Positions 21,240 to 32,266 of a stretch of 64,000 bases of DNA are shown here, piece by piece. The translations under genes and the position numbers were made by a program. Positions within the stretch are counted from its first letter, which is position 1; each line of letters starts with the position of its first letter. The notes under the pieces were generated by a model. The model saw only the letters and a list, made by a program, of their open reading frames with translations. It was not told the DNA's origin and did not search any database. This stretch comes from Coniochaeta sp. PMI_546 (taxonomy: Eukaryota; Ascomycota; Sordariomycetes; Coniochaetales; Coniochaetaceae): NCBI GenBank assembly GCA_021432605.1, contig MU271164.1, positions 124,001 through 188,000 of the forward strand, given 5' to 3'.

Positions 21240-21970
21240 GAAGCACTCGGTTTTTGTATATTCAGAGGAATAGAATCCTGTGATGTCGATTTACCTTGAA
21301 ACCGCCAGATCAAACTTGACTCAATTCCGAGGACGGACAACTCCTCGTAGACTGTTCTTTACCCAGTGCAATGCACTTACCGGAATTCATAACCGTAGAA
21401 GCCATATAGCGAGGCTCCCAGCACATGGCAGAGCGGCACAGCACATTTTACCCGATGAATGCCCAGCCAAGCACCGTCACTGAGGCTGTGAAACCCGCGC
21501 CGCACATTGGCATCGCATGGCGAGACGGACGGCAATGGGCGAAGGAATGGAATCCTTACCTCGGGACCGACGCTTTTATGCCATCCATTGCACAGCGCAC
21601 ACGACAACAAGATCTCAAGCCTAGTGTGAAGAGCAATGTCTGGTTTAACTCCTGAAGTCGTCTCACAATCGTGGGGGGCCAGCTGTTCTGCTTGGGGTGG
21701 TCTCATGGCGCACAGACGGCGCACAAACTCGCTGTGTGTGAAGATCACTGCACCCCAAATCTTTGAGCTCCGCGAAAAGATCGCAGCGTACAGGAGTCAG
21801 AACGAAGAAGCTACTGAGGGTGTGAAGGACTGAAAAAATGATTCAATATCCCGGGGGAAATGGTATAACATGATTCCGAAACATTACCCTTGATCCGATC
21901 CATAAACTCCTCGCCTTAAACGCTCCCAAACCTAAGTTCCAAACAGCAAGCCCAATTAAAAAACACAATT
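21240..21970. other. Intergenic between convergent genes
   Basis: This stretch lies between the DUF8021-type gene and the convergent membrane-protein gene. Short frames such as 21425-21655 show no domain. Confidence 0.5.
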
Positions 21971-23024
21971 TTAGCCCGCCATCTCATAGCGAGGACTGAT
22001 CGAACCCCCCTTATGTAACCCGTCTATCTCATGTGCATCTCTCTCGGTCGGTGCCTCGGCCACGTACGTCGTGCCGATCTCGTGCGGCTTGTCCATGTAC
22101 GGGTTCGGCGGCAGAGTCGGCATGACCTTGGGCCGCTGCTGTCGCCTCCGCATCCATATGGCGAATATGGCGATCAGGATGAGGCCCACTATAGCTGCAG
22201 CCACTGCGATTCCGATCACGGCGCCCTGCGATAGCCCGTCGGACTTCGGGGTTGCTGCTGTAGATGTAGGTGGCGATGTTTGGGAGGTAGTCGTTGTCGC
22301 GCCACCCGGAAGAGGGGTGGTGCTGAGAAGGTCGGTAGCTTGCCAGTTGATCTGGATCAGGGGGGCAAAGACCAGCACGTTCTGGAGGACGGCCACAGTT
22401 ATCGAGGGAGAGCCTCCAGTGGTGGTCGGAGAGACAGTTGCTGTGACAGTTGCCGGCACGGTGACGTAGGAGAACTTGTTCGAGGTTCCCTTGGAGCACT
22501 GCACGGTCGGGAACGAACCGGTGCTGTAGTACTTGTAACAGGTCTGCGCGGCGTCGATCCCAGGGTTATAACTGCAAGAATAACCGCTGATGGACGACCT
22601 CGATCAGCGCTTGTGCTTCCCGGCCAACAGACTGACACCCAGGCTGCTATTGAATAGTGTATACGTACGTCGGACAGCATCCCACAGCCGTCTCATGAGG
22701 TAACATGGAGAATTGGAAGGGAAAGCCGCCATCCGTCCCCGCTGTAGATGCGCATGCCGTGGCGTAGCCGATCGGGCAGTCCAGACCTGGCGAATAAAAG
22801 CCCCATCCCATCACAGCGACGCCGGTCGAGAGGTTTTCGGCATCCCGAGGCGGCCAGCAGTCGAGGTTGTCTTGGACGCCCTGGGTATTAAACTGGTTGT
22901 TTCCGCATGATTGGCCTTGCCATCCGAGATTGCACGTCGAGCAATCCTGAACAACAACACTGCAAGAGGCCGGATATGTGAAGGGCGTGGTGAAAGGACC
23001 CAGGTTAGTGCGAACAGATGTCAT
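21971..23024 (-). CDS. Single-pass membrane protein with Cys-rich ectodomain, 323 aa
   Basis: Exons 23024-22669 and 22586-21971; the donor GTACGT and acceptor CAG join in phase 2. The start ATG gives MTSVRTNLGPFTTPF, a common opening of a fungal family of uncharacterised membrane proteins, with no classical signal peptide. The ectodomain has many cysteines (CSTCNLGW, CWPP, GCCPTGYSCSY), then a Ser/Thr/Pro-rich stretch (SQTSPPTSTAATP). One membrane helix follows at about 240-262 (GAVIGIAVAAAIVG onward), then RRRQQR and a cytoplasmic tail of about 60 residues. The splice is supported because it completes CCPTGYSC. I do not know its function. The layout suggests a surface receptor or wall-associated sensor. 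Confidence 0.8.
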
Positions 23025-23865
23025 CGCTGCTGCGTGCCTGCTGCGTGCTCGCCTCAATAGAGACGTTGTGCTCGAGGGTTGAGATTTCGAGACAGGATTG
23101 TCGTAGGATTGGGGGGTCAGCCCAGGATAAAAAGGCGAGGGGACCGGAAAAATCGGCCAGTTGTAGCCCAGACCGCAGCGTTGGTCGGGACTCGGGTGTA
23201 ACAGAGCGAGCCCCTGCGACCGAATCCTTCAAGACAAGCGAGGTATGACACGATTGGATAAATCAAGCGCCGTCGAGTTGATACCTATCAGTGTCTCTGA
23301 GCGACAGTCGCACACCTCTTTGGTAAGATGCTGGCGTCGTTAGAGGCGGTAAAGTAGCCCTGTAAGGCTAGACAGTCGGACCACTGGCAAGTGACCACGG
23401 ACGAATGATTGGAACATTGCGCTGAGAGCCCCTGATGATGCGGGCAGTATTAGCGAGGTTAGCGTCTGAAGTTGGAACGCTAAAGGACACCCTTGAAGGC
23501 CCGTCCCTGAAGGCGGTGGAGCTAATGAATGGGGGCGGGGCTTGATGCGTGCTAGTGCCTCTGTGCCCGTGCAGTGGCTGTGATAATCCTTCGTGGTTTT
23601 TGCCGCGGGTGGTTCGACCAATGCTGTTTATTGTCCCAAGCTGCGTAGATGAAGCGTGTTGAGGGCGGCGAAGTCTAGGACTCCAGTGTTGTCCGATGTC
23701 AAGCAGTTTAGATTTACAGAAGCCCAGAAGAATTCCTGGCCCCCTGTTCAGGCCGTCAGCGCAAACTCGGAAGAGCTTCCGAGCGACGGTCTCGCCTGGC
23801 TCGTTAGAATTTCACATTGCTCCTACGTCTCTTCGAGACAATGTAGCTTCGGCGGCGACTCCATC
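23025..23865. other. Intergenic, no gene supported
   Basis: This contains the promoter of the membrane-protein gene and the 3' flank of the F-box gene. The open frames here are not convincing. Confidence 0.5.
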
Positions 23866-25010
23866 TCAGGAGTGAATCGTCCTTTTCTCCTTTTTGAGCG
23901 CGCCAGACAGCGTATCTCGGATGTCACGCATGTAAGCCAACCTGAGATGCTCCTCTACGCGTCCAGGCTGGCCGAGTGAGCTGCTCAGGGAAAAGGGACG
24001 ACCTGTCCTCTGGTATCCGTGCTGGAAACGGTAACAGCGCACCTTGCGGCGGACCTGCTCCTGCATTCTGGTCATGCCCACTCCCGTCAGAAGTGCGTCG
24101 TCAAAATCCAGGCGTCCAGCGTGCAGACGCTCGCGCATGTGCGCTAGACGACTGTGCTGGCCCATCTACCGGAGAGTCAGTCTGCTCAACCCACCGCGCG
24201 CTGTTGGGAACGGATGCATACCTTTGCAGTTCTCTCCATGTGTCTCACACGCTCCTCTTCGGCGAGGAAATTGGTGAGCATATGCTTCCAGCAAAACGAC
24301 AATTCCAATCGATCGAAATCGACTTGAAGCCCCAACAGTTCGGTGTCATTGACCATACCACCCATGGTGATCACATGGGGAGGCTGGTTGAACTGGAAAC
24401 GCTGTAGCATAAGATGGGCATCACAGTCGGCGACGCCGTCAGCGTCAGAGTCCATCGCGGCATCGCCCAGATACATCTCAGTCCTGCGCCGCCATGACAT
24501 GACGGTGTGATCGAGGAGCTCTTCGCCCATCCTCTCCAAGGCGTCCTCATCTCGGAAAAAAGCTCGCTCCCCATCTTCAGACAAATGGCTGAAGTGAGTC
24601 GTGATGGTGCCGAGCTGGATTCTCGTGACCATCGGCGGGTTCCCGCTGCGCACGATCTTGGTTCGGTGGAATGGAATCACGATTTCCGCTGAGCGCAAGA
24701 TGCAGTTGCGCACTGCGGTCTCGATGGCAGCATTAAAACTGCGAGACACGCGCCTTAGGTTGAGCCATATCCAGCAGAGGTCGTCTGGAGTCCCCGTGAG
24801 GTAACTGGCGATTGCTGTCCAGAGCTCCAGCGGAAGCTGGGGAAGACGTGTCCTCACGGCAGAAGACGCAGGAGACATGGCGGTGTCGCGTCGAGAAGTG
24901 ACTGACACCCGGTCCTCTAGTGTAGATCTGGGGGATACTTCGTCCTCCCAGCTAAGCAGTTCATACAGACAGCCTCGCTCTCGCTCGAAGACAGGCAGTT
25001 GCTTCGTCAT
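23866..25010 (-). CDS. F-box-like protein, about 362 aa
   Basis: Exons 25010-24222 and 24165-23866, joined in phase 0 (donor GTATGC, acceptor GGTAG). The frame stays open back to an ATG at 25202, so the protein could start up to 64 residues earlier; I prefer ATG 25010 (MTKQLPVF). An F-box-like motif begins near residue 56 with LPQLPLELWTAIASYL and continues WLNLRRVSRSF. F-box proteins recruit substrates to SCF ubiquitin ligases through Skp1. The rest has no recognised repeats. The C-terminal half matches the layout of fungal F-box proteins of unknown target. The second exon is Arg-rich (RERLHAGRLDF, EQVRRKVRCYR). Confidence 0.7.
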
Positions 25011-25314
25011 GATATGTTGTACTCGCGTTCTCTCGACCCTTTGAAGACGGTCAGGTGTCAGCATCAGTGTCAGCGTGGGGGTGGTTGTGATATAGCGGGA
25101 AGCAGCTGCCCCACCTTCCCTCTGCACGAACAGCACACCACCTAAGCTCGAGGAACAACCCCGCAAGCCACCACACAACCAGTCATCGACGCACGCATCC
25201 ATCGATCATCATAAGAGCGGATTGATTGTGTTTGAACAAGGAACTTCAGATACTGTCGCTAAATACATAATCTAGATTCGTGGAATAACACACAAATGAG
25301 GATACGGTCCGCTT
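25011..25314. other. Short gap holding the F-box promoter
   Basis: Part of this may be coding if the F-box protein starts at ATG 25202. Otherwise it is the upstream region of that gene and the 3' end of the next one. Confidence 0.4.
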
Positions 25315-26255
25315 TCAGAGCTCATCTCTTACATGACTCTCCGTGTCGAGATCCAACCTCGCCCTCCTCCTCTCCTCTCGCTTCAGCTTCCTCTCCTGCC
25401 GCCGAACTGATGTATGCAGCTTCTCCCACATCTCCCTCCACGCTCGGCCGTGGTCTGTCTCAACCACATAGTAGGCCTTGATGTTGAACGTTATGTCCTT
25501 CTTCCCATGCTTGGTGTCCGGGATCTGGTGCTTGATCGGCCATGCGATGACCGAGTGGTCCTTTGCGTATGAGCTGTATTTGGTGAGGTCCAACATGTCC
25601 TCTACGGCTTCTCGTCAGTCTGTTGTAGTCTCTAAGCAGCGCATGCATCTTTCATGAAGACATCCTCACCTTCACACTCGCTTCCCTGTCCAATCCACAG
25701 CGGCAAGATCTCATACATGGCCGCCGGCGCAAACAGGACAACCCTGTCCTCGTCCTTAGGCGGTGACGTCTCGCCAACAGCGACAGACGGCCAGGTGACG
25801 ACCTTCTTTCCCTCGCTAGGCTTCTCAAAGATTCCAAAAAGCCACCATCTGCTGTTCAGATTGTCCTTATTGGCATGCTGATTCTCGATCCAATCCCTCA
25901 CCGGCTTCGGCACATCAGTCCACTCCATGATCAGGAATTCTCTCTCATCAGCATCGGGATCCGCCCCCTCCCAGCTGCCGACATAAGGATTCCAGCCGAG
26001 AAACGTCTCGATGGCAGGCGCCCACGGCGACGGCGCCTGCAGGTCCTTGAGCTTCCATTGCTCGGCCTTGAAGCTCTTCTCGACCTCGCACTTGGTGTCC
26101 ATGTTCAGGGGCGGCGAGTCGTCGTACGGAAAGGGCCGCTCCCACTTGAAAGAGCTGATCTTCCGGTGGCCGCCGTAGTCGTAGCTGTGATGCACCGTGC
26201 CTGTGACCGACGACACGGCCTGGAGGACTGTGAAGAGGGATGAGCTGAGCCTCAT
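25315..26255 (-). CDS. Putative secreted protein of unknown function, 290 aa
   Basis: Exons 26255-25670 and 25601-25315 (donor GTGAGG, branch ACTGACG, acceptor GTAG, phase 1). The N-terminus MRLSSSLFTVLQAVSSVTG looks like a signal peptide. The mature part is Trp-rich (WERPFPYDD, WLFGIFEKPS, WAPAIETFLGWNPYVG). After the splice it continues DMLDLTKYSSYAKDHSVIAW. It ends in a highly charged tail (RRQERKLKREERRRARLDL), which is unusual for a secreted protein. I do not recognise the family. The two-exon structure and phase agreement argue that it is real. Confidence 0.7.
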
Positions 26256-27631
26256 TGTGGTGGTCTGCGATGGTTCGTGCTGGTGGGTGCGAGCCTTGCT
26301 ACCGGTGCGAGGTGGAGCGAGGATTCAACGACATCAGAAGTGACGTGGGAGGGCTACCAATCCTGCAGCATGTGAAGTTGACGGACTTTAAGAATTCTGA
26401 TCACACATCCTGGTAGCTGTCCTTTTCTTTTCCTGGGTCGTATAGTCTATATTGGAAGTGGTCCATTCTGCCGAGTCTGGCAACGGCAGTGGATATAGCC
26501 TAATTCAGAACCATCCTACCACATACATTGCCCATTGTGGTTGGATGAGGACATTTTTTGATGACTACCCCAATGTCTTTGAATTTCCAAGGCATGTTGG
26601 CCTCGAGGTTCTGTGGGCTTCGACGTTGATCAAGTGACCTGATGCACCGTATATTGTCGGTACTAGCACAAGGACAAGATCGCTCGATCGTGACTGTATT
26701 TACTTGTAAACTCATGGTCCTCATGCAGGCACAAGAAAATATTCTCGACCATGAACAACCAAGCCGAAATTCCAATGTCCATGATTCTCGAATAATGTCA
26801 CGTCCGTTCTCCAAGAGACAACCCAGCATGCCTCAATGGAGCAGCTTGAGGTTGGTGACAATCGTAGAATGTCTACCCACGATATATCTTGCCTTTTGTC
26901 GCTAGACTTTACAAATGTGAGCACAGTCTCACTGACGCGGTCTCGATCTCAAAGACATGGTCGCCATCGAACGAGAGGCGATAGCATTCTGTCGTACTCG
27001 GCGGTCATCTTTTTCGGGAGACTGACGCTCAAGCTTGATATTAAAGCGGTTCCCTAAGTTCACAATCCGCCAAAACTGGCGGACAGAAGGCATTCAACAA
27101 AAAATGGAACACCGAGGCAGCGGTGAAGAAATGTTTCTAGGCAGCTTGGCCGCTGCACTTGGGTCGCCTGTCACTAGCAACACGGTATACTCCAATTAGA
27201 CGTGATTGCGCCACTAACTGCTATTACTGGACATACTTGATGCCACTGTACAGCTAGGAACTCTTGATACTCAGGGGTAGTAAGCTGGTCTTTGTATTCT
27301 GTAACCGAGCGAGATATAGTAACGTGCCTCTACCTTATCCGCTACCCGCCTCGATGTCCGAGCTTTTGTCCAGATATCCAGATCATTTCACCACTGTAGT
27401 CGCTTCTCGCCACTTTGAGAGGTCTTGTCTTTGACTAGCTTCCACTGTTCACCTCCTAGTCAAGGCAGGGACCCAAAGGTGGCCAGCTCGACTAGGAGGA
27501 GTGAAGATCCTGGGCGAAACACTCTTCAAAGCGAAGGAAATATCAATCATCATCCGACATAACCTGTAACTTATCTTACACTCTCCAGACTCACTTCCAT
27601 TCATCGTAGACGCCGCCTTCGTGACCTTAGC
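26256..27631. other. Intergenic, no gene supported
   Basis: About 1.4 kb lacking any convincing gene; scattered frames up to 109 codons show no domain. Confidence 0.5.
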
Positions 27632-28254
27632 TCACTGTATCCAGCGATCTGCCAAATAGCCCGTCACGAAGGCAAACACAAACTTGTGCACCAAGTCAAC
27701 GACCTGCTCGTCCACCGGCCACGTCCAAGGCAGACTGCCAACCCCGGTCCAGTTTTCGAGTGTCTGGTCTATCAGCAATCGGACGCCCATGAACATGAAA
27801 TCGGCGAACGGTCCGCGCACACCACTATAACTCATCACACCCCGGATGACGGCCGCGGCCGCTCCCTGGCCGTAGTGCATGGCCATGTTGAGGTTCCATA
27901 GGTCCTTTCCGGGCACGGGGCGGGCTCCGATGAGCTTTGCCAGTGTGTAGCCTGGCACATTTGAGCTGGGGCGGTTGGTGAAGAATTGCTCTATCTTCTC
28001 GGAGACGGTCATGCTGTTCGCCTGTGAGTTATGGATGATCACAAGTCACCTGTGGTGCATGCGGTGGATGAGACGGGGACTCACGCAGCTACGCCCAGGA
28101 AACCGGCGGCGGCGCCGTACACGAAGACGGTGCCCCAAGACATCTGAGGGTACGGCCTCGTCTCGTACGTGGTTCTGCGGGACATCTTGGTGACGTCTTG
28201 CTTGTGCTGCGACTCGGGAAGAATAACGTCCGGGAGATCTGTCGGCTTGACCAT
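27632..28254 (-). CDS. Conserved-looking small membrane protein, 183 aa
   Basis: Exons 28254-28085 and 28013-27632. Donor GTGAGT pairs with the acceptor GAACAG, joining FLGVAA to MTVSEK in phase 2; the nearer acceptor CACAG would cause a stop. Hydrophobic segments lie near TVFVYGAAAGFLGVA (about residues 42-56), AAAVIRGVMSY, FADFMFMGVRLLI and FVFAFVTGYLADRW. A YGQGAAAAV stretch is present. I do not recognise the family, and a mitochondrial or ER membrane location is only a guess. Confidence 0.7.
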
Positions 28255-28814
28255 TGCGATGAGAAATCAGTCTATTATCATGGAGAAATGTGAGGCGTGA
28301 GGTCCGTTGCGAGTTGAGGTTGAGTTCGGGTGGAGAAAGGTCGTGGTGTTGACGACGTCATCGTGACCTGTGAGAATGGGAAAATCGCCGATTCAGACCT
28401 AGACTTCCCTCAGAACGACACTTGACGATCTGCATTGGCTAAAACAAACGCCACGACGACTGTAATGTCGCATTGCCTGTGGTTAGGCGGTGATTGCTTT
28501 GCAAAGTCGTATCGCCTGAGAAGACTACGCGTGTGCTTCTCGTTCGAACTTGTTGGTTACGATGCGAACAGGTGCCGGTGGTGAGGGTTATGGTGCCTCA
28601 ATACAAGAAACAGGCTTCAGAGTCATTCAAGCCACGATCATCGACGAGATCCTAATCATCTACTAGCAACATCCCCCGGCAAACAAGTCATACTTGTGCA
28701 GAATCGGGCTGCAATTGGTCCCGCGTATATTCGTACAGAGGAAGGTAAGGTATATCTACAAGCATCACTGCCACGCCGTCCTCCGCACTGACCGCCCTGA
28801 CTTGACCCCGACGT
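28255..28814. other. Intergenic, no gene supported
   Basis: This is the promoter of the small membrane-protein gene and the 3' flank of the DUF8021-type gene. I see nothing else. Confidence 0.5.
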
Positions 28815-29579
28815 CTACTTCATGACAGTCATGGTATGGACATACCTCAACTTCCCGTTCTCGACCCTGAACTCATGCGAGTCCGGGTCCGCCCCGGCAA
28901 AGTCGAAGAAGACGTCGACCGCACCCTGCACCTCATCAATGACATACCGCCGATTGACATTCTTGATGCCGCTGGGCACGCCCACATTGCAGCTCGGCTG
29001 GACGTAGCTGCCTCCCTCCAGGCGGGCACACGGGTTTCCCCAAGGCACCTTGACGCTCTTGTCATTGAACAGATCCAGATACGCGTCCGCCGCCGCCTGG
29101 ATGACCGCCCTCGTGTCCCGCTTGGCCTCGTCGATCGGCCCCCAGTTCTCGGGCGCGGCGTACTTGAGCGTGCCGGAAGGGTTGAACAGCCAGTCGCCCG
29201 TGGAGGTGACGATGGTCTCCATCTTGGTCAGGGAGCCGTCGGTGAAGCGCATCTGCGTGCCGATGACGTGCGGCGTCTTGGAGTCGGTGATGATGAGCTC
29301 GGTGAAGGTGGCGCACTGCGTCGTGTCGAAGGTGCTGCGGTTGTGGTCGATCTTGAGCGGCGTCGCCAGGATGCCGGACGCGACGGTGGCGGCCTTGAAG
29401 TTCTGCGTGTAGGTGAAGTTGGCGCTGCTGGTCTTGACGCCGGCTGCCGAGCCGGCGGCTTGGGCTGCGACGTAGGCGTCTGTCTGCGACTTGAGGAAGT
29501 CCCGGTCGCAGGTCGCTGCGGACAGGGTCGGCGCCGCTAGTGCGGCGCCTGTCAAGGACAGGAACGCGAGCAGGTGCAT
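28815..29579 (-). CDS. Secreted DUF8021-type protein, intact paralogue, 254 aa
   Basis: Single exon with ATG at 29579. The signal peptide MHLLAFLSLTGAALAAP is followed by the mature protein starting near ATCDRDFLKSQTDAYVAAQ. Shared blocks with the copy at 20349-21239 are ATFTELI, PHVIGTQMRF, METIVTSTGDWLFN, APENWGPI, VIQAAADAYLDLF and NPCARLEGGSYV. The copies are in opposite orientation about 8 kb apart and the C-termini differ; this one ends soon after LRYVHTMTVMK. The fold may be related to SnoaL/NTF2-like proteins, but that is inference. The protein is expected to be extracellular. Confidence 0.82.
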   Translation of the reverse strand: MHLLAFLSLTGAALAAPTLSAATCDRDFLKSQTDAYVAAQAAGSAAGVKTSSANFTYTQNFKAATVASGILATPLKIDHNRSTFDTTQCATFTELIITDSKTPHVIGTQMRFTDGSLTKMETIVTSTGDWLFNPSGTLKYAAPENWGPIDEAKRDTRAVIQAAADAYLDLFNDKSVKVPWGNPCARLEGGSYVQPSCNVGVPSGIKNVNRRYVIDEVQGAVDVFFDFAGADPDSHEFRVENGKLRYVHTMTVMK

Positions 29580-30177
29580 GGTGACGGCTTGCTTGCTCTG
29601 GTCGACCGATGTCTTCGAAAAGCGTATGGCAGCCGTGTTCCTGGATTGAACGCCGCCATCATTCAGGTCCTATACTTATAGGTTCTGGGTAATGTGCCGA
29701 ATACATTATACCCTCAAGTGAGGTCGCCCTCGGTAGAAAAGGGTAATACACAATTTATATGAATTGTGCGGAGATCTCGGCAGCTGTCCGTTGGCTCGCT
29801 CCACCCTCGTCAACGATAACAGCCGTAATAATTCATTGTCGAAGCTTGTCTGGAGTCTGGATTCGGCATTGCCCACGGCATTTCCGTCGCCGGCCTGCAG
29901 CGTCGATGGCGGTCGGGCTTCTATCGCTGCCGCGGTCCTCCTTTGACCTTTTCGGGGAAGGGCCGCCGCTAACGGCGAGCTTGCGCCATGCACGATGTGA
30001 TGTTGGTGGTTGTCTGCAAAAACGAGGCGTAGTCATGCACGGAGTTAGCGTGGCCCAAAGCCAGTTCCTCCCAGTAATGTTCTACCTTTTCCGCCTCTCC
30101 TCCTCCTCACTTCCTCTCAAGATCCTTGGGAACACCACTGCGTCATATCTAGCCTCAGCTGCCACTGCTGAACCACA
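29580..30177. other. Intergenic between divergent genes
   Basis: This is a shared upstream region of the DUF8021-type gene (minus) and the small membrane-protein gene (plus). The open frames here have no support. Confidence 0.5.
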
Positions 30178-30573
30178 ATGCGCGCCGCGAATATCATCCA
30201 CTTCTCCATCGTAACAATCGGCTTCCTCGCCATGCTTCTGCCACCCGGTCTCGATTCCCGGGCGGCGATCATATTCGTATCAATGGCGATTGGGGGGATT
30301 ACATCCATCTGTCAGATAATAACCTACAATACCGGGTATCCCGGAAGCGACTGGTGTGTGCCAATAGGGATTCCTGCGGGTGCTGTTGCTGGAACGACGG
30401 AATATCTGGCAGTGCGTGCTCGGAAGCGGGGATCCTGGGATGTGACTGGCGATTTGAGCAATCTGTGGGAAAGGATGCGGTCTGAGATGTCAACCCAGGG
30501 GCCGAGAATATGGTGCGAGATGACTGCAGGGCGTTGGAAGGAGGGAAAACTTGTCGGACAAGAAGAGTTGTAA
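30178..30573 (+). CDS. Small putative membrane protein, 131 aa
   Basis: Single exon from ATG 30178. Two or three hydrophobic segments occupy the first 85 residues (IIHFSIVTIGFLAMLLPP, AAIIFVSMAIGGITSICQI, CVPIGIPAGAVAGTTEYL). A hydrophilic, Trp-containing tail follows (SNLWERMRSEM, RIWCEMTAGRW). I do not recognise the family. The good ATG context and hydrophobic pattern support it, but it is short and single-exon, so it could be spurious. Confidence 0.5.
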   Translation: MRAANIIHFSIVTIGFLAMLLPPGLDSRAAIIFVSMAIGGITSICQIITYNTGYPGSDWCVPIGIPAGAVAGTTEYLAVRARKRGSWDVTGDLSNLWERMRSEMSTQGPRIWCEMTAGRWKEGKLVGQEEL

Positions 30574-30779
30574 TGGAGAGCACCCTCTCTTAAGGCTGGC
30601 AAAATGGTCGGGCATGCCATAGTCCCAGAGGCCTCAGAAGTCAAGTCAGACGATATCTGGAAAGTGAGCTCTTACCAATTGCATATCAAGCAGCGAGCTC
30701 GTTCAATATCCTGTCTACCAACATTACCGTGACCCATGCGAACCATTGACCGAAACAAGCCGACGTAAAGCCCCCAAAT

Positions 30780-31852
30780 TCAAACAGACATCTTCATCGC
30801 AATGGCCTTGTGCGGATCATACCCCTTGATGATGAAATCCTCCAGCTTCCACCCGTCAATACCGCCGCCCTTCTCCCTCGCAATCTCCAGATCCGGGAAC
30901 GCCCTCGGCTCCCGCTCGAGCTGCGTCTTGAGCGCATCAACGTGGTCGAGGTACACATGCGCATCGCCCATGACGTGCGTCAGGCTGCCGGGCACAAGAT
31001 CGCACACATGGGCCAGCATGTGCGTCAGGAGCGCGTAGCTGGCGATATTGAACGGTACCCCCAGGCCCATGTCGCACGACCGCTGGTACAGCTGGCAGTG
31101 GAGGTGGCCTTTCGGTTTCTCCTCTGTACCATTGCTCTCGCCATTCTGCTGCTGCTGCCCGTTGGGTTTGTTGTGTGACCTCGGGTAGCTCACGTAGAAC
31201 TGTGCAAACATATGACACGGCGGGAGCACCATCTTGCCCAGATCCGCCGGATTCCACGCGCTCAGTATGAGCCGTCTATCGAACGGATTCGTCTTGAGCT
31301 TGTGTATTATGTGTTCCAGCTGATCGACCCCCTTGCCGGTGTAATCGGTCTTCGCATCGACATACTCGGCGCCGAAGTGCCGCCACTGGAAGCCGTAGAC
31401 GGGTCCCAAGTCGCCGACTTCGCGGTGGGTCAGACCGAGATTGTCGAGGAACTCGCGTGACCCGTTACCGTCCCAGATCTTGACGCCGACGTCGGAGAGT
31501 GGGAGGGAGGATGTCTCGCCTTTGATGAACCAGAGGAGCTCGAGGATGATGGCCCGGGTGAAGACGCGTTTGGTGGTGAGGAGGGGGAGGACCGGTTGGC
31601 CGGAGGTGTTGTGGAGAGAGAATTTTAGAGGACGGGGGGCGAAGATTGAGTAGGTGCCTGTGCCGGTCCTGTAGAGTTGTTATATCAGCATGCCACGATC
31701 CTGTATAGTGTTGCTTCCGCGAAGTATAAAACGCACCTGTCCGGACGATGTTCGCCGTTCTCGAGAATCTCGCGGACGAGGTCGAGATACTGGTACTCCT
31801 CGTGCCTGGAGGCAGGAATCTGAGCTTCTGTTGCGTCCTGCAGGGCTGCCAT
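30780..31852 (-). CDS. Thymidylate synthase, 334 aa
   Basis: Makes dTMP from dUMP using methylene-tetrahydrofolate, in the nucleus or cytosol. Exons are 31852-31737 and 31668-30780 (donor GTGCGT, acceptor CTACAG, phase 2). The N-terminal exon gives [16 protein letters not shown], followed by [17 protein letters not shown]. The active-site Cys is in [10 protein letters not shown], about residue 190. The dUMP-binding blocks [17 protein letters not shown] and [10 protein letters not shown] are intact. A Gln/Asn-rich insertion ([16 protein letters not shown]) lies just before the QRSCD block, where other fungal enzymes also carry a variable loop. It is a housekeeping gene with no sign of damage. 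Confidence 0.97.
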
Positions 31853-32266
31853 GGTTGCTATGGTGACAATCCTGCGTCCAAAGATGCCGAGTCCAAGTTG
31901 CAGAGTGTTTGAGGAGACATGGAGGATACAGAGCGCTGGTAAGTCGCGCTGCGCGTCTGAGTGACAAATTTGAACGCGTCTCGGACGCGTCCAGGGATGA
32001 GTCTTTAAGTGGTGGGGTTTATAAGGGTACTTTAGGCACCTACTGTACCCCGCCATAACTCCCCACTGGTGTGTACCTTATCATGAAGAATTCCATGTTG
32101 CTTCCTCCTGTGATGAAATGCAATTGTACACTGTGCCCCAACAATACACATATACACATGATGGCCTAACAGCCTCTTCACTCGTTACATCCCTTTCTTA
32201 TGCTCTTTCATGTACCATTCCATACCCAATGCATCCTCGCACCGAGCAATCGCCCAGGGACTCATG
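31853..32266. other. Short intergenic region
   Basis: This is the promoter of the thymidylate synthase gene and the 3' flank of the sedolisin gene. Nothing else is visible. Confidence 0.5.
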
